Part shown: one piece after another, positions 31,881 through 42,000 of the stretch | Numbering within the stretch: position 1 is the stretch's first letter | How the letters are laid out: each line of letters opens with the position of its first letter | Origin: Owenweeksia sp. | GTDB taxonomy: Bacteria > Bacteroidota > Bacteroidia > Flavobacteriales > Schleiferiaceae | DNA length: 43,675 bases | Direction of reading: 5' to 3' | Assembly (NCBI GenBank): GCA_028285465.1 | Contig: JANQPD010000084.1 | Coordinates: 1 to 43,675, forward strand | Notes under the pieces: model-generated | Database searches by the model: none | What the model saw: only the letters and a program-made list of their open reading frames with translations | What the model was told of the DNA's origin: nothing | Position numbers and translations under genes: made by a program

Positions 31881-33179
31881 ATGGCTGTAGATGTATTATT
31901 GGGCCTCCAATGGGGCGATGAAGGAAAAGGAAAAATTGTAGATGTACTCACCCGGAACTACGATATTATTGCCCGCTTCCAGGGTGGACCTAATGCAGGG
32001 CATACCCTGGAGTTTGATGGGATAAAGCACGTATTGCACACCATCCCCAGCGGCATTTTTCACCCGGGCGCACAAAACGTGATCGGCAATGGCGTAGTGA
32101 TAGACCCCGTAATTTTCCAGGGAGAGATTGAAAAACTGGAAAGCTTCCGGTTAAACATCAATGAAGTATTGCTCATCAGCCGGAAAGCACACCTTATTTT
32201 GCCCAGTCATCGCCTGCTTGACGCCGCCTCGGAAGCAGCCAAAGGCAAAAACAAAATTGGCAGCACCCTTAAGGGGATCGGGCCTACCTATATGGATAAA
32301 ACAGGGCGAAACGGCTTGCGCGTAGGCGATATTGAACTGGATGATTTCCAGGAACGCTACGACAGCTTATTGAACAAGCACAAGCAGATCCTTTCGCACT
32401 ACGAGGAGTACGAAGCCTACCTCACCAAGCTGGAAGAACTTGAGCCGGCCTGGTTTGCCGCTGTGGAACGCCTGCGGGGCATGACCCTGATCGACAGCGA
32501 ACATATGATCAACCAATCGCTGAAAGCAGGAAAAAGCATTTTGGCCGAAGGTGCCCAGGGTTCTCTGCTCGATATCGACTTTGGAAGCTACCCCTTTGTA
32601 ACCTCAAGCACCACTACCTGTGCCGGAAGTTGTACCGGGCTGGGCATTGCGCCAAACCGGATCCAAAAGGTATACGGGATCTTTAAAGCCTATTGCACAC
32701 GGGTAGGCAGTGGCCCCTTCCCTACTGAGCTGGAAGATGAAACAGGGGAAGCACTTCGCGCCAAAGGACATGAGTTCGGGGCTACCACCGGGCGTCCGCG
32801 CAGATGCGGTTGGCTAGACCTTCCGGCACTTAAATATGCCATAGAAATAAACGGCGTAACCGACCTTATTATGATGAAAAGCGATGTGCTGAGCGGCTTT
32901 TCTACCATTAAAGTATGTACCGGTTACCGCTACAAAGGCACGGTGATTGATTACCTGCCTTACAACATTGAAAACGACCTGGTAGAACCCATCTATACCG
33001 AATTGGCAGGTTGGCAGGACGATTTAACCGGGCTGGATAATTTTGAGACAGCACCTCAAGCACTTAAAGACTATGTGGCTTTTGTACAAGAGCAAACGGG
33101 TGTGCCCATTACGATCGTATCGGTGGGTCCGGACCGGAATCAAACCATACATCTTGCGGCACAAAACGTTTCTGCTTAG
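31881..33179 (+). CDS. purA: Adenylosuccinate synthetase
   Basis: A 432-residue enzyme that joins IMP and aspartate with GTP to give adenylosuccinate, the first step from IMP to AMP. The GTP loop G-D-E-G-K-G-K is at 12-18, with catalytic D13 and H41 (N-A-G-H-T), the same numbering as in E. coli. G-S-T-L-K-G-I-G-P-T-Y, the 280-310 region with G-A-T-T-G-R-P-R-R-C-G-W and the C-terminal V-G-P-D-R-N-Q-T are all present. Length is standard. Its last 26 bases also encode the start of the OstA-like gene in another frame. Confidence 0.98.
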   Translation: MAVDVLLGLQWGDEGKGKIVDVLTRNYDIIARFQGGPNAGHTLEFDGIKHVLHTIPSGIFHPGAQNVIGNGVVIDPVIFQGEIEKLESFRLNINEVLLISRKAHLILPSHRLLDAASEAAKGKNKIGSTLKGIGPTYMDKTGRNGLRVGDIELDDFQERYDSLLNKHKQILSHYEEYEAYLTKLEELEPAWFAAVERLRGMTLIDSEHMINQSLKAGKSILAEGAQGSLLDIDFGSYPFVTSSTTTCAGSCTGLGIAPNRIQKVYGIFKAYCTRVGSGPFPTELEDETGEALRAKGHEFGATTGRPRRCGWLDLPALKYAIEINGVTDLIMMKSDVLSGFSTIKVCTGYRYKGTVIDYLPYNIENDLVEPIYTELAGWQDDLTGLDNFETAPQALKDYVAFVQEQTGVPITIVSVGPDRNQTIHLAAQNVSA

Positions 33180-34674
33180 CTTTTTACTAGCCTGCTTTCT
33201 TCCCGGGAACCTCCTTGCGCAAGAAGAAAAAGCACGGACACGTATTGAAATTCGCCAGGCCGACAAAGGCATTTATATAGCAAAACTTAAGAAAACCCGT
33301 TTGTTGGGAAACGTGGTCCTGGAACATGAAGGGGCCCTGATGTATTGCGACAGCGCGTGGCGTTTCGATGAATCCAATACCGCCCAGGCTTTCAGCAACG
33401 TACGCATTAATCAGGGAGATACTCTTTTTCTTTGGGGAGATTACCTGGAATATGACGGAAATACCCGGCTGGCAGTAGTTACCGGAGATTCGGTGCGCTT
33501 AAAAGACCCCAAAGTAGAGCTTACTACCACGCAGATCAACCTGGACCGGAACACGGATATTGCGTATTACACCACCGGGGGGCGGATCGTGAATGATGAG
33601 AACCTGTTGGTAAGCCAGGCCGGTTACTACAATACGGCAAGCAAAGTATTTGTTTTTCAAAAGGATGTAGTGCTCACCAACCCGCGTTATGTCATCGAAA
33701 GCGATACACTGCGGTACAACAGCAATACGCGTTTCGCTTACTTTGAGGGGCCCACCGACATTACCAGCGACAGCAGCTTTATTTACACCACGGACGGCCA
33801 GTACAATACGGCCCTCGACATCGCACAATTCAGAAAAAACACCTTCCTATACAACAACAATAAGATCCTTACCGGAGACAGCCTGTATTACGAGAAGAAC
33901 GATGATTTTGGAGAAGTATTCGGGAACCTGGTGCTTATAGATACCGCTGACCATTATGTAATTACCGGGAACTATGGCCAATATACAGGCGCTACAGACA
34001 GTGCTTTTGTAACCCTGGAGCCGGTATACAGTATTTTAGATAACGACGATACCCTCCATGTACATGGGGATACCCTGCTTTCCAGCAACCGTCTTGACTC
34101 TTTGGGCGAGGAGTACCGCCAGTTGCGTATTTTTCACCAGGTGCGTTTCTTCAAAAAAGACCTGCAAGGAGCCTGTGACTCGCTCACCTATGCCACGTCT
34201 GACAGCATCTTTCGCATGTTTTATAAGCCTGTTACCTGGAACGACAGCACTCAGATCACAGGCGACACGATCCTGATGACCATACGAAATGAAAAGCTTG
34301 ACAGCCTGAAGGTTTTTGGCAATGCTTTTATCATTAGCATCGTAGATAGCCTGAAATACAACCAGGTAAAAGGACGCAATATGTTCGGGCGGTTTTCCGG
34401 CAACGAACTAAAGCGTGTTTTTGTAAACGGCAACGGACAAAGCCTCTACTATGCCCGGCAGGAAGACAAAAGTTATATTGGTATGAACCGCAGCATCAGC
34501 AGCAACATCATTATCAAGTTCAAGAATAAACAAGTAGACCAGATCGGTTTTCTGAAAAAACCGGAAGCCACTTTATACCCGCTCAAAGACGTTACACCCG
34601 ATATGACTGAACTAGAAGGCTTTTTTACGCGTTTTGAAGAAAGGCCTACGCAAAAGGCCGATATTTTTAAATGA
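33154..34674 (+). CDS. OstA/LptA-like periplasmic protein
   Basis: A 506-residue protein with a signal peptide (M-R-H-K-T-F-L-L to N-L-L-A-Q). It has repeated short beta strands of the type D-S-L-x-Y and G-D-x-L-x-L, characteristic of the OstA/LptA beta-jellyroll that carries lipopolysaccharide across the periplasm. Bacteroidota commonly have such a large OstA-like protein. The signal peptide begins right at TTG 33154, inside the end of purA, and no ATG suits it better. The last four bases (ATGA) overlap the CAP gene. Its function is inferred from the fold. Confidence 0.83.
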   Translation: MRHKTFLLSFLLACFLPGNLLAQEEKARTRIEIRQADKGIYIAKLKKTRLLGNVVLEHEGALMYCDSAWRFDESNTAQAFSNVRINQGDTLFLWGDYLEYDGNTRLAVVTGDSVRLKDPKVELTTTQINLDRNTDIAYYTTGGRIVNDENLLVSQAGYYNTASKVFVFQKDVVLTNPRYVIESDTLRYNSNTRFAYFEGPTDITSDSSFIYTTDGQYNTALDIAQFRKNTFLYNNNKILTGDSLYYEKNDDFGEVFGNLVLIDTADHYVITGNYGQYTGATDSAFVTLEPVYSILDNDDTLHVHGDTLLSSNRLDSLGEEYRQLRIFHQVRFFKKDLQGACDSLTYATSDSIFRMFYKPVTWNDSTQITGDTILMTIRNEKLDSLKVFGNAFIISIVDSLKYNQVKGRNMFGRFSGNELKRVFVNGNGQSLYYARQEDKSYIGMNRSISSNIIIKFKNKQVDQIGFLKKPEATLYPLKDVTPDMTELEGFFTRFEERPTQKADIFK

Positions 34675-35315
34675 ATCTTCTTTTCAGTTTTTTCACTCTA
34701 ATCCTTGCTTCCAACACCTGGGAAACAAGTTATTACGACAGCCATACCCCTGCTTCTTTCTTCGCCTTAAGCGAAGTAAATGCCCCTATTGAACCAGGTC
34801 AGTTTAACCGGGAATTGTTGAATGCAGCCGTTTTCTTTGCCACAAATGAGTTTCGCGCCCGCAAACGCCTGCCTTTATTTAAGTATAGCCCGGTATTGGA
34901 AAAAAGCGCGGAGTTGCACAGCGGCAACATGCTGGAACACAATTTCTTTGATCACATTGACCGAAAAAACCGAGCGCTGCGCACGCCGCTCAAACGCATT
35001 CTTTCCTGCGGAGGAAAAGACTTTGTTTCCGTTTCAGAAAACCTTGTTCTCATGAACATACAGGTCTTGGGGCCAGGCAACAGCTATTTCCGGAAAGAGG
35101 GAAAATTAGTAGATGACAAGGGAAAGCTGCTGCGCACCTATACATATGCACAACTTGCCCGGAAAATGGTTGACGATTGGGCGCACTCTAAAGGCCACCG
35201 AAAAAACCTGCAGGGAAACTTCTCTTATCTGGGTTGTGGTGCCTCTGCCGTCAAAACAGAAAAAGATGGTCTGAAAGTTGTGTATGCTACGCAGAATTTT
35301 GGCTCAAAAAAATAA
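34671..35315 (+). CDS. Secreted CAP (SCP/PR-1) domain protein
   Basis: A 214-residue protein with a signal peptide and one CAP domain (about 50-210). Typical features are A-A-V-F-F-A-T-N-E-F-R, H-S-G-N-M-L-E-H-N-F-F-D-H with the family histidine, S-E-N-L, and a late W-A-H-S-K-G-H-R-K-N-L. Bacterial CAP proteins are exported; their roles are mostly unknown, with lipid binding or peptidase-like activity proposed. Two cysteines may form a disulfide. It is coupled to the OstA-like gene by the ATGA overlap and lies 3 bases from the next gene. Confidence 0.9.
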   Translation: MNLLFSFFTLILASNTWETSYYDSHTPASFFALSEVNAPIEPGQFNRELLNAAVFFATNEFRARKRLPLFKYSPVLEKSAELHSGNMLEHNFFDHIDRKNRALRTPLKRILSCGGKDFVSVSENLVLMNIQVLGPGNSYFRKEGKLVDDKGKLLRTYTYAQLARKMVDDWAHSKGHRKNLQGNFSYLGCGASAVKTEKDGLKVVYATQNFGSKK

Positions 35316-35318
35316 TCC

Positions 35319-36554
35319 ATGTACAGATCTATTGCATTTTTTCTTCTCGTTTGCCTCAGCCTTTCCGGTTGGGGGCAACGTATAAAAATCATCGAACTAA
35401 GGGACTTTGACCAATACCAGGAGGTCTTAAAGATTGCACAGGGCACAGATCAGCTCCTTTTTGTAATACTCAACGACCAGGGAACCACCTTAGGTAAAAT
35501 GATTGACCAGGGTATTTTTAAGGAGGAAGCACTTAACCGGGTTTTACGCACCACGGTACCCTGTCTCGTTAAAACCGATAACGATATGGGAAGCCGGCTG
35601 TTGCAGGCTTTTGAAATAGATAGCCTGCCTGCCTTTATGCTGTTTAATACAGATGAAACTCTGCTCTCATTAGCCCAGGGGCATACCGGCAGTCAGGAAA
35701 TGACACAACTCATACGGCAGGCACAAGAGAACGACACCCTTTACCCTAAACTACAGCAGGCATACATAAACAAAACCTTAAGCAATGAGCAATGGCGGAA
35801 GCTTATAGCCGTGTATGGGCTCAACCGTCCCTTTGCGGAAACGCAGGAGCTGGTGCTTGAATACCTGGCGGGGCTAAACAAAGAGCAGCTTCTGAGCACA
35901 GCAAACCTGGGAATAATAACAAACTATGGCCTGAGCCTGGAAACCAGGTACCCTAGGTTGCTCCTGGAGAACAGGGAAAGGATCCAAAGGCAGGGCCTGG
36001 CCTTTGATGCAAACCTCTTTTTCCAGGAATCTTACGCGTATAACGTAAACCTAGCCATTTTGAATGAAGACAGCCTCCTGTTAGAAAAAATATGCAAGGT
36101 GCTCATTCCGCTCTCCCCTGAAAACGACCCCGCCTCAATGGCTTTTGAAACCAAAAAGTACTTTGCCATGGAAACGGACCAGTTCCAGCTGTACACGGAA
36201 GCTGTTGATCATTTTGTGGCACAAGCGGATACCTTCCAGGATACCGCAGAGTTTTACTATGAAGAAGCCTTTTTCATTGCCGACAATTTTACTTCATCCG
36301 CTTCGCAAAAAGCCGCACAGGCACTGGCGCTCACCGCGTTTGATTACAGCGTGGATTTCAGGTATAAAATGCTGGCGGGGTATATGGCCTATTTATTAAA
36401 GGATTACCAGGAAGCCAGAAGGCTGGTAAATGAAGCCAAGAAAACAACCGACATGGCCGTTAACCTCAGTAAGGCCGACAATCTCCTTAAACTCATTGAC
36501 AAAGCCTCAGGGAAAAACAAAGAAACTGGCGGGTTAATTCAATACAAGCGATAG
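35319..36554 (+). CDS. Thioredoxin-like fold protein without C-x-x-C
   Basis: A 411-residue exported protein. A signal peptide (1-19, S-G-W-G-Q) precedes a thioredoxin-like domain (about 25-135), recognisable from L-L-F-V-I-L-N-D and a cis-proline-type I-D-S-L-P-A-F-M-L-F. The redox C-x-x-C is absent, so disulfide exchange is unlikely. The remaining 270 residues are all-alpha, TPR-like repeats. It may be a periplasmic binding or scaffold protein. It closes the rsh-to-CAP run and is convergent with the FKBP gene, 4 bases apart. Confidence 0.75.
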   Translation: MYRSIAFFLLVCLSLSGWGQRIKIIELRDFDQYQEVLKIAQGTDQLLFVILNDQGTTLGKMIDQGIFKEEALNRVLRTTVPCLVKTDNDMGSRLLQAFEIDSLPAFMLFNTDETLLSLAQGHTGSQEMTQLIRQAQENDTLYPKLQQAYINKTLSNEQWRKLIAVYGLNRPFAETQELVLEYLAGLNKEQLLSTANLGIITNYGLSLETRYPRLLLENRERIQRQGLAFDANLFFQESYAYNVNLAILNEDSLLLEKICKVLIPLSPENDPASMAFETKKYFAMETDQFQLYTEAVDHFVAQADTFQDTAEFYYEEAFFIADNFTSSASQKAAQALALTAFDYSVDFRYKMLAGYMAYLLKDYQEARRLVNEAKKTTDMAVNLSKADNLLKLIDKASGKNKETGGLIQYKR

Positions 36555-36558
36555 ACTT

Positions 36559-37005
36559 TCAATCGATCACCGCTCTAAGCCGGATCTCAAAGATCAAAAC
36601 CGAATTAGCGGGAATACTAGCGGTAGCCCTTGAGCCATATGCCAGGTGTGAAGGTGAAAAAAGCAAAATTTTCCCTCCCTCCCCGATTTTGGGAATGCCT
36701 TCACGCCAGGCCGGAATAAGATTTGCCAGTTCGAAAATAGTGCCGTTGTCGGGGCTTTCGTCAAACACCGTTTTATCCAGCAACCAACCTTTGTAGTTTA
36801 CATGTACGCGGCTGTTTTGTTTCGGGCTTCTTCCGTTCCCCTCCTCCTCTACCTGGTAAAAAAGGCCACTTTCGGTTTCAATAGCCGTGTGTCCATTTTC
36901 ATTGAGATATTCGATGATCTGCTGGCGTTGGTCCGTACCGGTATCCTCTTCCTTTTTACAGGCAGCCAGCAGCACAAAAAGAAGTATGGCTAATGTTTGC
37001 TTCAT
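36559..37005 (-). CDS. FKBP-type peptidyl-prolyl isomerase lipoprotein
   Basis: A 148-residue lipoprotein: the signal peptide ends V-L-L-A-A-C (lipid cysteine at 16). An FKBP domain follows (about 45-147), with V-H-V-N-Y-K-G-W-L, F-D-E-S, G-x-x-x-G-I-P-K-I-G-E-G-G-K and the I-P-A-N-S-V-L-I-F-E-I end strand. It probably helps fold exported proteins in the envelope by proline isomerisation. Its 3' end faces the thioredoxin-like gene. Confidence 0.93.
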   Translation of the reverse strand: MKQTLAILLFVLLAACKKEEDTGTDQRQQIIEYLNENGHTAIETESGLFYQVEEEGNGRSPKQNSRVHVNYKGWLLDKTVFDESPDNGTIFELANLIPAWREGIPKIGEGGKILLFSPSHLAYGSRATASIPANSVLIFEIRLRAVID

Positions 37006-37175
37006 GGCAATGTTTACGTTATAAAAAGGATATCTCTAAAATTCTTTGCTTCGATCCGGTTTGCAAATATCCGATACTTTTCAATATACACATGATCCGG
37101 TCAAGCCCCCTTCAGGATATTTAGAGCACCTCTTTACAAAAATACCATGCATGCATAATATATTTGTGCCTACGC

Positions 37176-38051
37176 ATGACCCCATCTACTCCTAAAGAAA
37201 GGCTCAGTTTTAAGGTTCCTGCCTACATTTCCAGGAGCATACAACTACTTGAAAAGGTACATCCCTGGCTGGCCGCCCGTTTTGCCTTGTGGATCTTTTT
37301 CAAGCCCATTCCCTTTAAAATACCGGAGCGCGAAAAGGCCATGGCTAAAAAGGCTAAGATCTATGCCTTACAAGCCGGAAATGCACCCTTTACGGGATAC
37401 CGGTGGCCACCGAAAACAAAAGGTGCAGAAGAAAAGCAAATATTGCTTGTGCACGGCTGGAGCGGAAGAGCTACCCAGTTCTTTAAACTGGTGGAAGCCC
37501 TCACTGCTCAAGGGTATACGGTTTACGGTATAGATGCCCCGGCGCATGGAAACGCACGGGAAAAAAGTACAAACATGCTGGCCTTTGTAGAGGCTATTGA
37601 GGTCATGATGCAGTGCTTTGGTGCTTTTGATGGTGTGATCGGGCACTCCCTCGGGGGCATGGCCCTCTTTAATGCCATTGATCGTTTCCAGGTAAGCAAG
37701 CGCATTATAACCGTTGGCACGCCCGCTTCCGTACCGAACGTAGTACAGGACTTTTGTGAAAAAGTAGGCGCCAGCCCGGAAATAGGCACACGGATCTGCC
37801 AGCGGATCGAGCGGGTTTTCCACGTTAAGGTAGAGCAGATCTCCACGGATTACCTGGCCGCAAAACATCAGCCGGAAGGCATGGTGATCCACGATGAAGA
37901 AGACCTGGATGTATCTATAGCCGAAGCAAAAGAAATAGCCACTGCGTGGACAAAAGCAACGCCTTTTTATACCAAAGGATTGGGGCACCGCAGGATCTTG
38001 ATGGACAAAGAAGTGATCAAAGCCGTTACCCATTTCCTTTCCAGGTCGTGA
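37176..38051 (+). CDS. Alpha/beta hydrolase family protein
   Basis: A 291-residue cytosolic or membrane-associated hydrolase. The nucleophile elbow is G-H-S-L-G-G, after an oxyanion-type V-H-G-W-S-G-R-A motif. The acid could be in D-E-E-D-L-D, and the histidine is in G-L-G-H-R-R-I-L near the end. A hydrophobic N-terminal patch (W-L-A-A-R-F-A-L-W-I-F-F) may associate with the membrane. Substrate unknown; it resembles esterases and lipases. TATATTTG (37159-37166) fixes the start at ATG 37176 rather than TTG 37164. msrB follows after 39 bases. Confidence 0.88.
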   Translation: MTPSTPKERLSFKVPAYISRSIQLLEKVHPWLAARFALWIFFKPIPFKIPEREKAMAKKAKIYALQAGNAPFTGYRWPPKTKGAEEKQILLVHGWSGRATQFFKLVEALTAQGYTVYGIDAPAHGNAREKSTNMLAFVEAIEVMMQCFGAFDGVIGHSLGGMALFNAIDRFQVSKRIITVGTPASVPNVVQDFCEKVGASPEIGTRICQRIERVFHVKVEQISTDYLAAKHQPEGMVIHDEEDLDVSIAEAKEIATAWTKATPFYTKGLGHRRILMDKEVIKAVTHFLSRS

Positions 38052-38090
38052 GCCTTTTTGCCCTGAGGTGGTTGTATACAGAAAACGGAT

Positions 38091-38495
38091 ATGGATAAAA
38101 AAGAGTTTCCCCTCGAAAAAAGTGAAGCCCGGTGGCGTGAAGAGCTGAGCAAAGAACAATACGCGGTGCTGCGCGAAAAGGGTACCGAAGCCCCTTTCAG
38201 CGGAAAGTATAACCTGCATTTCAAAGAAGGTATATACCACTGTGCAGCCTGTCAAACGCCTCTTTTTGCCAGTGCCGCAAAATTTGATGCCCATTGCGGC
38301 TGGCCCAGTTTTGATGCGCCCATAAAAAAAGGAGTGATCGTAGAAAAGCTGGACAAAAACCACGGCATGCTCCGTTCAGAGATCTTATGTGCGCATTGTG
38401 GCGGGCATCTCGGGCACGTGTTTAACGATGGCCCTACCGGTACCGGTTTGCGCTATTGTGTGAATTCGCTCTCCCTGGGGTTTGAAGGGGAGTGA
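38091..38495 (+). CDS. msrB: Peptide-methionine (R)-S-oxide reductase
   Basis: A 134-residue MsrB that repairs methionine-R-sulfoxide in proteins. Zinc ligands C51/C54 (H-C-A-A-C) and C100/C103 (L-C-A-H-C) and the catalytic cysteine C123 (R-Y-C-V-N-S) are present, as is the substrate pocket C-G-W-P-S-F. There is no signal peptide, so it is cytosolic. Length is standard. Possibly co-transcribed with the hydrolase upstream. Confidence 0.97.
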   Translation: MDKKEFPLEKSEARWREELSKEQYAVLREKGTEAPFSGKYNLHFKEGIYHCAACQTPLFASAAKFDAHCGWPSFDAPIKKGVIVEKLDKNHGMLRSEILCAHCGGHLGHVFNDGPTGTGLRYCVNSLSLGFEGE

Positions 38496-38550
38496 AATAA
38501 TATCCCTAAACACAAGCCTGCTTGGTATCCCACCTCCGGGCACGCATGTT

Positions 38551-38913
38551 TTAACGCTTTCTCATACATTCTTTTTGTATCAAATTATACATTTTAACCA
38601 CCTCTTTTTCCATACATTCCAGGCGGATACATATGCGCTTATGATGGATTAGTAAAGACTCAAAATGGGTTTCCGTAAAGCAAAAGTCCTTCTCACCTTC
38701 CGGTAATATGAGGGGGCTATACACCAGTTCAGTAAATGTGCAGTTAAGCGCTTTACAAATGGCCAGCAGTAAGCTTAACGGGGGATCAAGCGCATGACGT
38801 TCCAGTTTACTATACTGGCTTTGCGACATATTGAGCCGGGCACTGAACGCCTCCTGGCTCAGACCTAGCTCCTGGCGTTTTTGTTTTAACGTTAAGGTAT
38901 ACTTTGTAGACAT
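38551..38913 (-). CDS. XRE family transcriptional regulator
   Basis: A 120-residue protein with an N-terminal helix-turn-helix (about 9-62): R-Q-E-L-G-L-S-Q-E-A-F-S and M-S-Q-S-Q-Y-S-K-L-E-R. A helical C-terminal part of 55 residues may dimerise. On the minus strand TTG (38950-38948), 19 bases and TAACTTTT (38928-38921) make a plausible promoter close to the start, so it may repress itself. It is divergent from the large metzincin gene, which it could also control. Confidence 0.85.
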   Translation of the reverse strand: MSTKYTLTLKQKRQELGLSQEAFSARLNMSQSQYSKLERHALDPPLSLLLAICKALNCTFTELVYSPLILPEGEKDFCFTETHFESLLIHHKRICIRLECMEKEVVKMYNLIQKECMRKR

Positions 38914-38920
38914 AGCCGGT

Positions 38921-38950
38921 AAAAGTTAAAATCAAGGTAAACTAGTTCAA
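38921..38950 (-). promoter_or_regulatory. Probable promoter of the XRE gene
   Basis: TTG-19-TAACTTTT on the minus strand differs from the consensus only in the last base of the -7 element. Confidence 0.45.
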
Positions 38951-39011
38951 AATGGAATTGTGAATATAAGAAAAAACATACAGATTTGGGTTTTAACCAA
39001 AATCAAGCCCC

Positions 39012-42000
39012 ATGAAACATGTTCTTTTTTTAAGCTGTTTATTCTTATACCTTACATCAGCAAAGGCCCAGGATATTTGCGGAGGTGCCGAAGTAGAAGA
39101 CCTGAGTGCCCAACCTGCGCCTGAGGGCACGCAAAGTTCAGATTGCGGCCGCTCCGGGCCGGATTACCAGAACTATTACCAACACCTGGAAAATTATATC
39201 CCCAACCCCTTCACCCCTGTAAAATCCATACATATCAACCTGGTGGTATGGCAGAACGATGCGGGGACCACAAATTTCCAGGACAATCCTACCGACAGGG
39301 CAAGACTTGAAGGATTTATCCATGACCCGCTTAACGGTATAAATTTCCAGTTTTACGAGCGCTATATAGCGCCTTCTGACCCGGTGGCCGGGGTAACCGA
39401 AGCACAACATAAAAAACTGCGCTTCGAACTCGAGCACATCTATTTTATACGCAACACCGACCTTGCGGAAAAACGCATAGACTTTGGTATTCAGAATGAA
39501 CTACAGGATGAGTTATACCGCCTTCATCCGGAAGCAGAAAACCAGGTCAACGTACACATATCCACAGGAGGCAGCATCGGGTATTGGGGATTTCAAAGCT
39601 TTGCCAAGGGTGCCCCGGTGGTAGTAACCACAGATGACCCCAATCAACTTGGTTATTCCTGCCAGGCCTATTGCCCTCATGTAGATACCTGCATAGCATG
39701 CCCGATCTCCATAGCCTGCGACAACGGGAATTGTTACCGCGACTATAGTTTTATGTCGCATATCGGCCATGAATTGGGGCATGTACTCACACTACTCCAC
39801 CCATACGGGTACAACAACAACTGTAGTATGGAAGCCTGCAATACCAGCGCCCTCGATTATATGGACGATCTCTTTCCCTATGCGCCCGGTGAAGCCTGGT
39901 GTGTAGACCCGAACGACAACAATTGTAAATCCGGGTGCAACGTATGTGTACAGGAAGCAGGAGGAGACCCTTATGCAAATGCCAACGATAAATACACCAA
40001 CAACCTGATGTCTTCCAACGACAATGGCTACATAACTCCAAAGCAATTGGGCAAAGCACACCGCGCCCTGGCCCTTTCAAAAGTGCGGGATTTTACTTCA
40101 GGTTACACTCCTCTTCAAAAAAGTATAACGCAAGATGAAACCTGGGACTTTTCCATACAGCTTTACCGCCCGCTCGTAATCAGGTCCGGGTACACACTTA
40201 CCATAAAATGTGAATTAAAAATGCCTCCACAGGGCCACATCCTTATTGAACCGGGCGCCAAACTGGTGATTGACGGAGGCCACGTCACCAAAAGCAACAT
40301 CAATGCCGGGAACGACTGGAGCGGCATATACGTAAGCGGCCATTCCAATGCTGCCCAAACCCCAACCCACCAGGGGGTATTGGAAGTCATCAACGGGGGA
40401 AAGATCTCCCACGCCCGCTCCGCCATCAACAATTTTGCCCCCGGCAGCGGGGGCGAATGGTACAACTGGGGGACCATGGGAGGCATCATTACCGCAAAGG
40501 ACGCTGCCTTTGAGAACAACAAGCGTGATGTGCAACTGGTGAGTTATTCCGACCCTACCACCCTTAGCCCACAGCCCTATAAAGCCAGCTTCCGCAACTG
40601 CAGCTTTACCCGCAACAACGCCTACAGCGGCAACGGTATGATCGCAAGCATTTCCATGTGGGACGTGGGAGGCGTGGAAATAGAGGGCTGTACGTTTACC
40701 AACGACAATACAGGATCGTTTATGTACGAAGGCCAGGCCATCTTTACCCTTGATGCCAGCTACCGCGTACACGAATACGAGGGCAACGGCTGCCATTTTG
40801 AAGGTTATGCCGATGCCATACGCAGCGCCAACGCCAGCTATTACCAGGCGGCTTCCCCCATTACCATTGTAGGGGCCAATTTTACGAACAACATCCACGC
40901 CATATACCTTATGGAAACCCAGTTTTCCAAGGTGGCCTACAATACCATAAGTGTACGGGCCAACCACACGTATACTACCGACAACCCCAACTTCCAGCCC
41001 CGGGCTTATGGCATATACCTGGATTTCAGTGACCTCTTCCAGTTGCACGACAATACCCTAAGCAACCCGGACGGCACCAATTACCTGGCGGCCGGCATTG
41101 TGGTAAAAGACAATTGCGGGGCCTCCGACCAGGTGTATAAAAACACGGCCGACAATTTTTACTGGGGCATGCAGGCCATCGGGCAAAACCGAAACAGCTT
41201 TGATCCTGACTTTGGCCTGAACTTTTTATGCAACGACCTGGGCGGCACCCAGTTCAACAGCACCGACATACTGGTGAACGAAGGCAACCCCAGCATTGCG
41301 CAGATCCAGGGAGATGTAAACACCTTCCCCAACAACCGCTTCGGCATAGGCGGTGGCGCCCGCAACTTCGACAATTTTGGCCCCAATGTGCTCTACACCT
41401 ACGGTTCGGGCGACAACCGGGTAGAACCGGTGAATTCCCTTGGAGTCACCAAAAGTGCACTAAGTACAAATGCTGATTATCTTAATAGTTGTCCCTCTTT
41501 AACCAAGCCGCCCCGCATCAGTGATCCCGGGGCTACGGGACTGGAAATTGAGCAGGTAGAAGACCTGCTGGCCCAGGGCCGCCTGGTACGAGAGCAACTG
41601 ATAGACGGGGGCAGCACCCCGCAACTGGAAGCCCAGATCCTTTTTGCCGTTGGGCAAACGGCTTACCAGCAGTTGTACCTCGACCTGATGGATATGGCCC
41701 CGCACGTATCGGTAAGCAGCCTCTACCAGCTTACACAATTGGCTGATTTTCCCGAGCTGGCCCTACGCAACGTGATGGTGGCCAACCCCCATGGAGCCCG
41801 AGACAACCAGGTATGGGACGCCCTGGAAAACCGCCAGCCGCCCTTAAGCCAGCAAACGCTGAGCGATATTGAGGACGAAACCCGCACCATTACCACCAAA
41901 GATGTAGCGGATATGCGCATTGCCAACGGGCAGGTACGCAGCGAACGGCTTTCGCTGGACCTACTGGAATACCTGGCCGGGCAGATCAGTACGGGTGGCA

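Noticed and set aside
37368..38363. A 331-residue minus-strand frame across the hydrolase and msrB genes
   Set aside because: It is antisense to two recognisable enzyme genes and shows no known domain.
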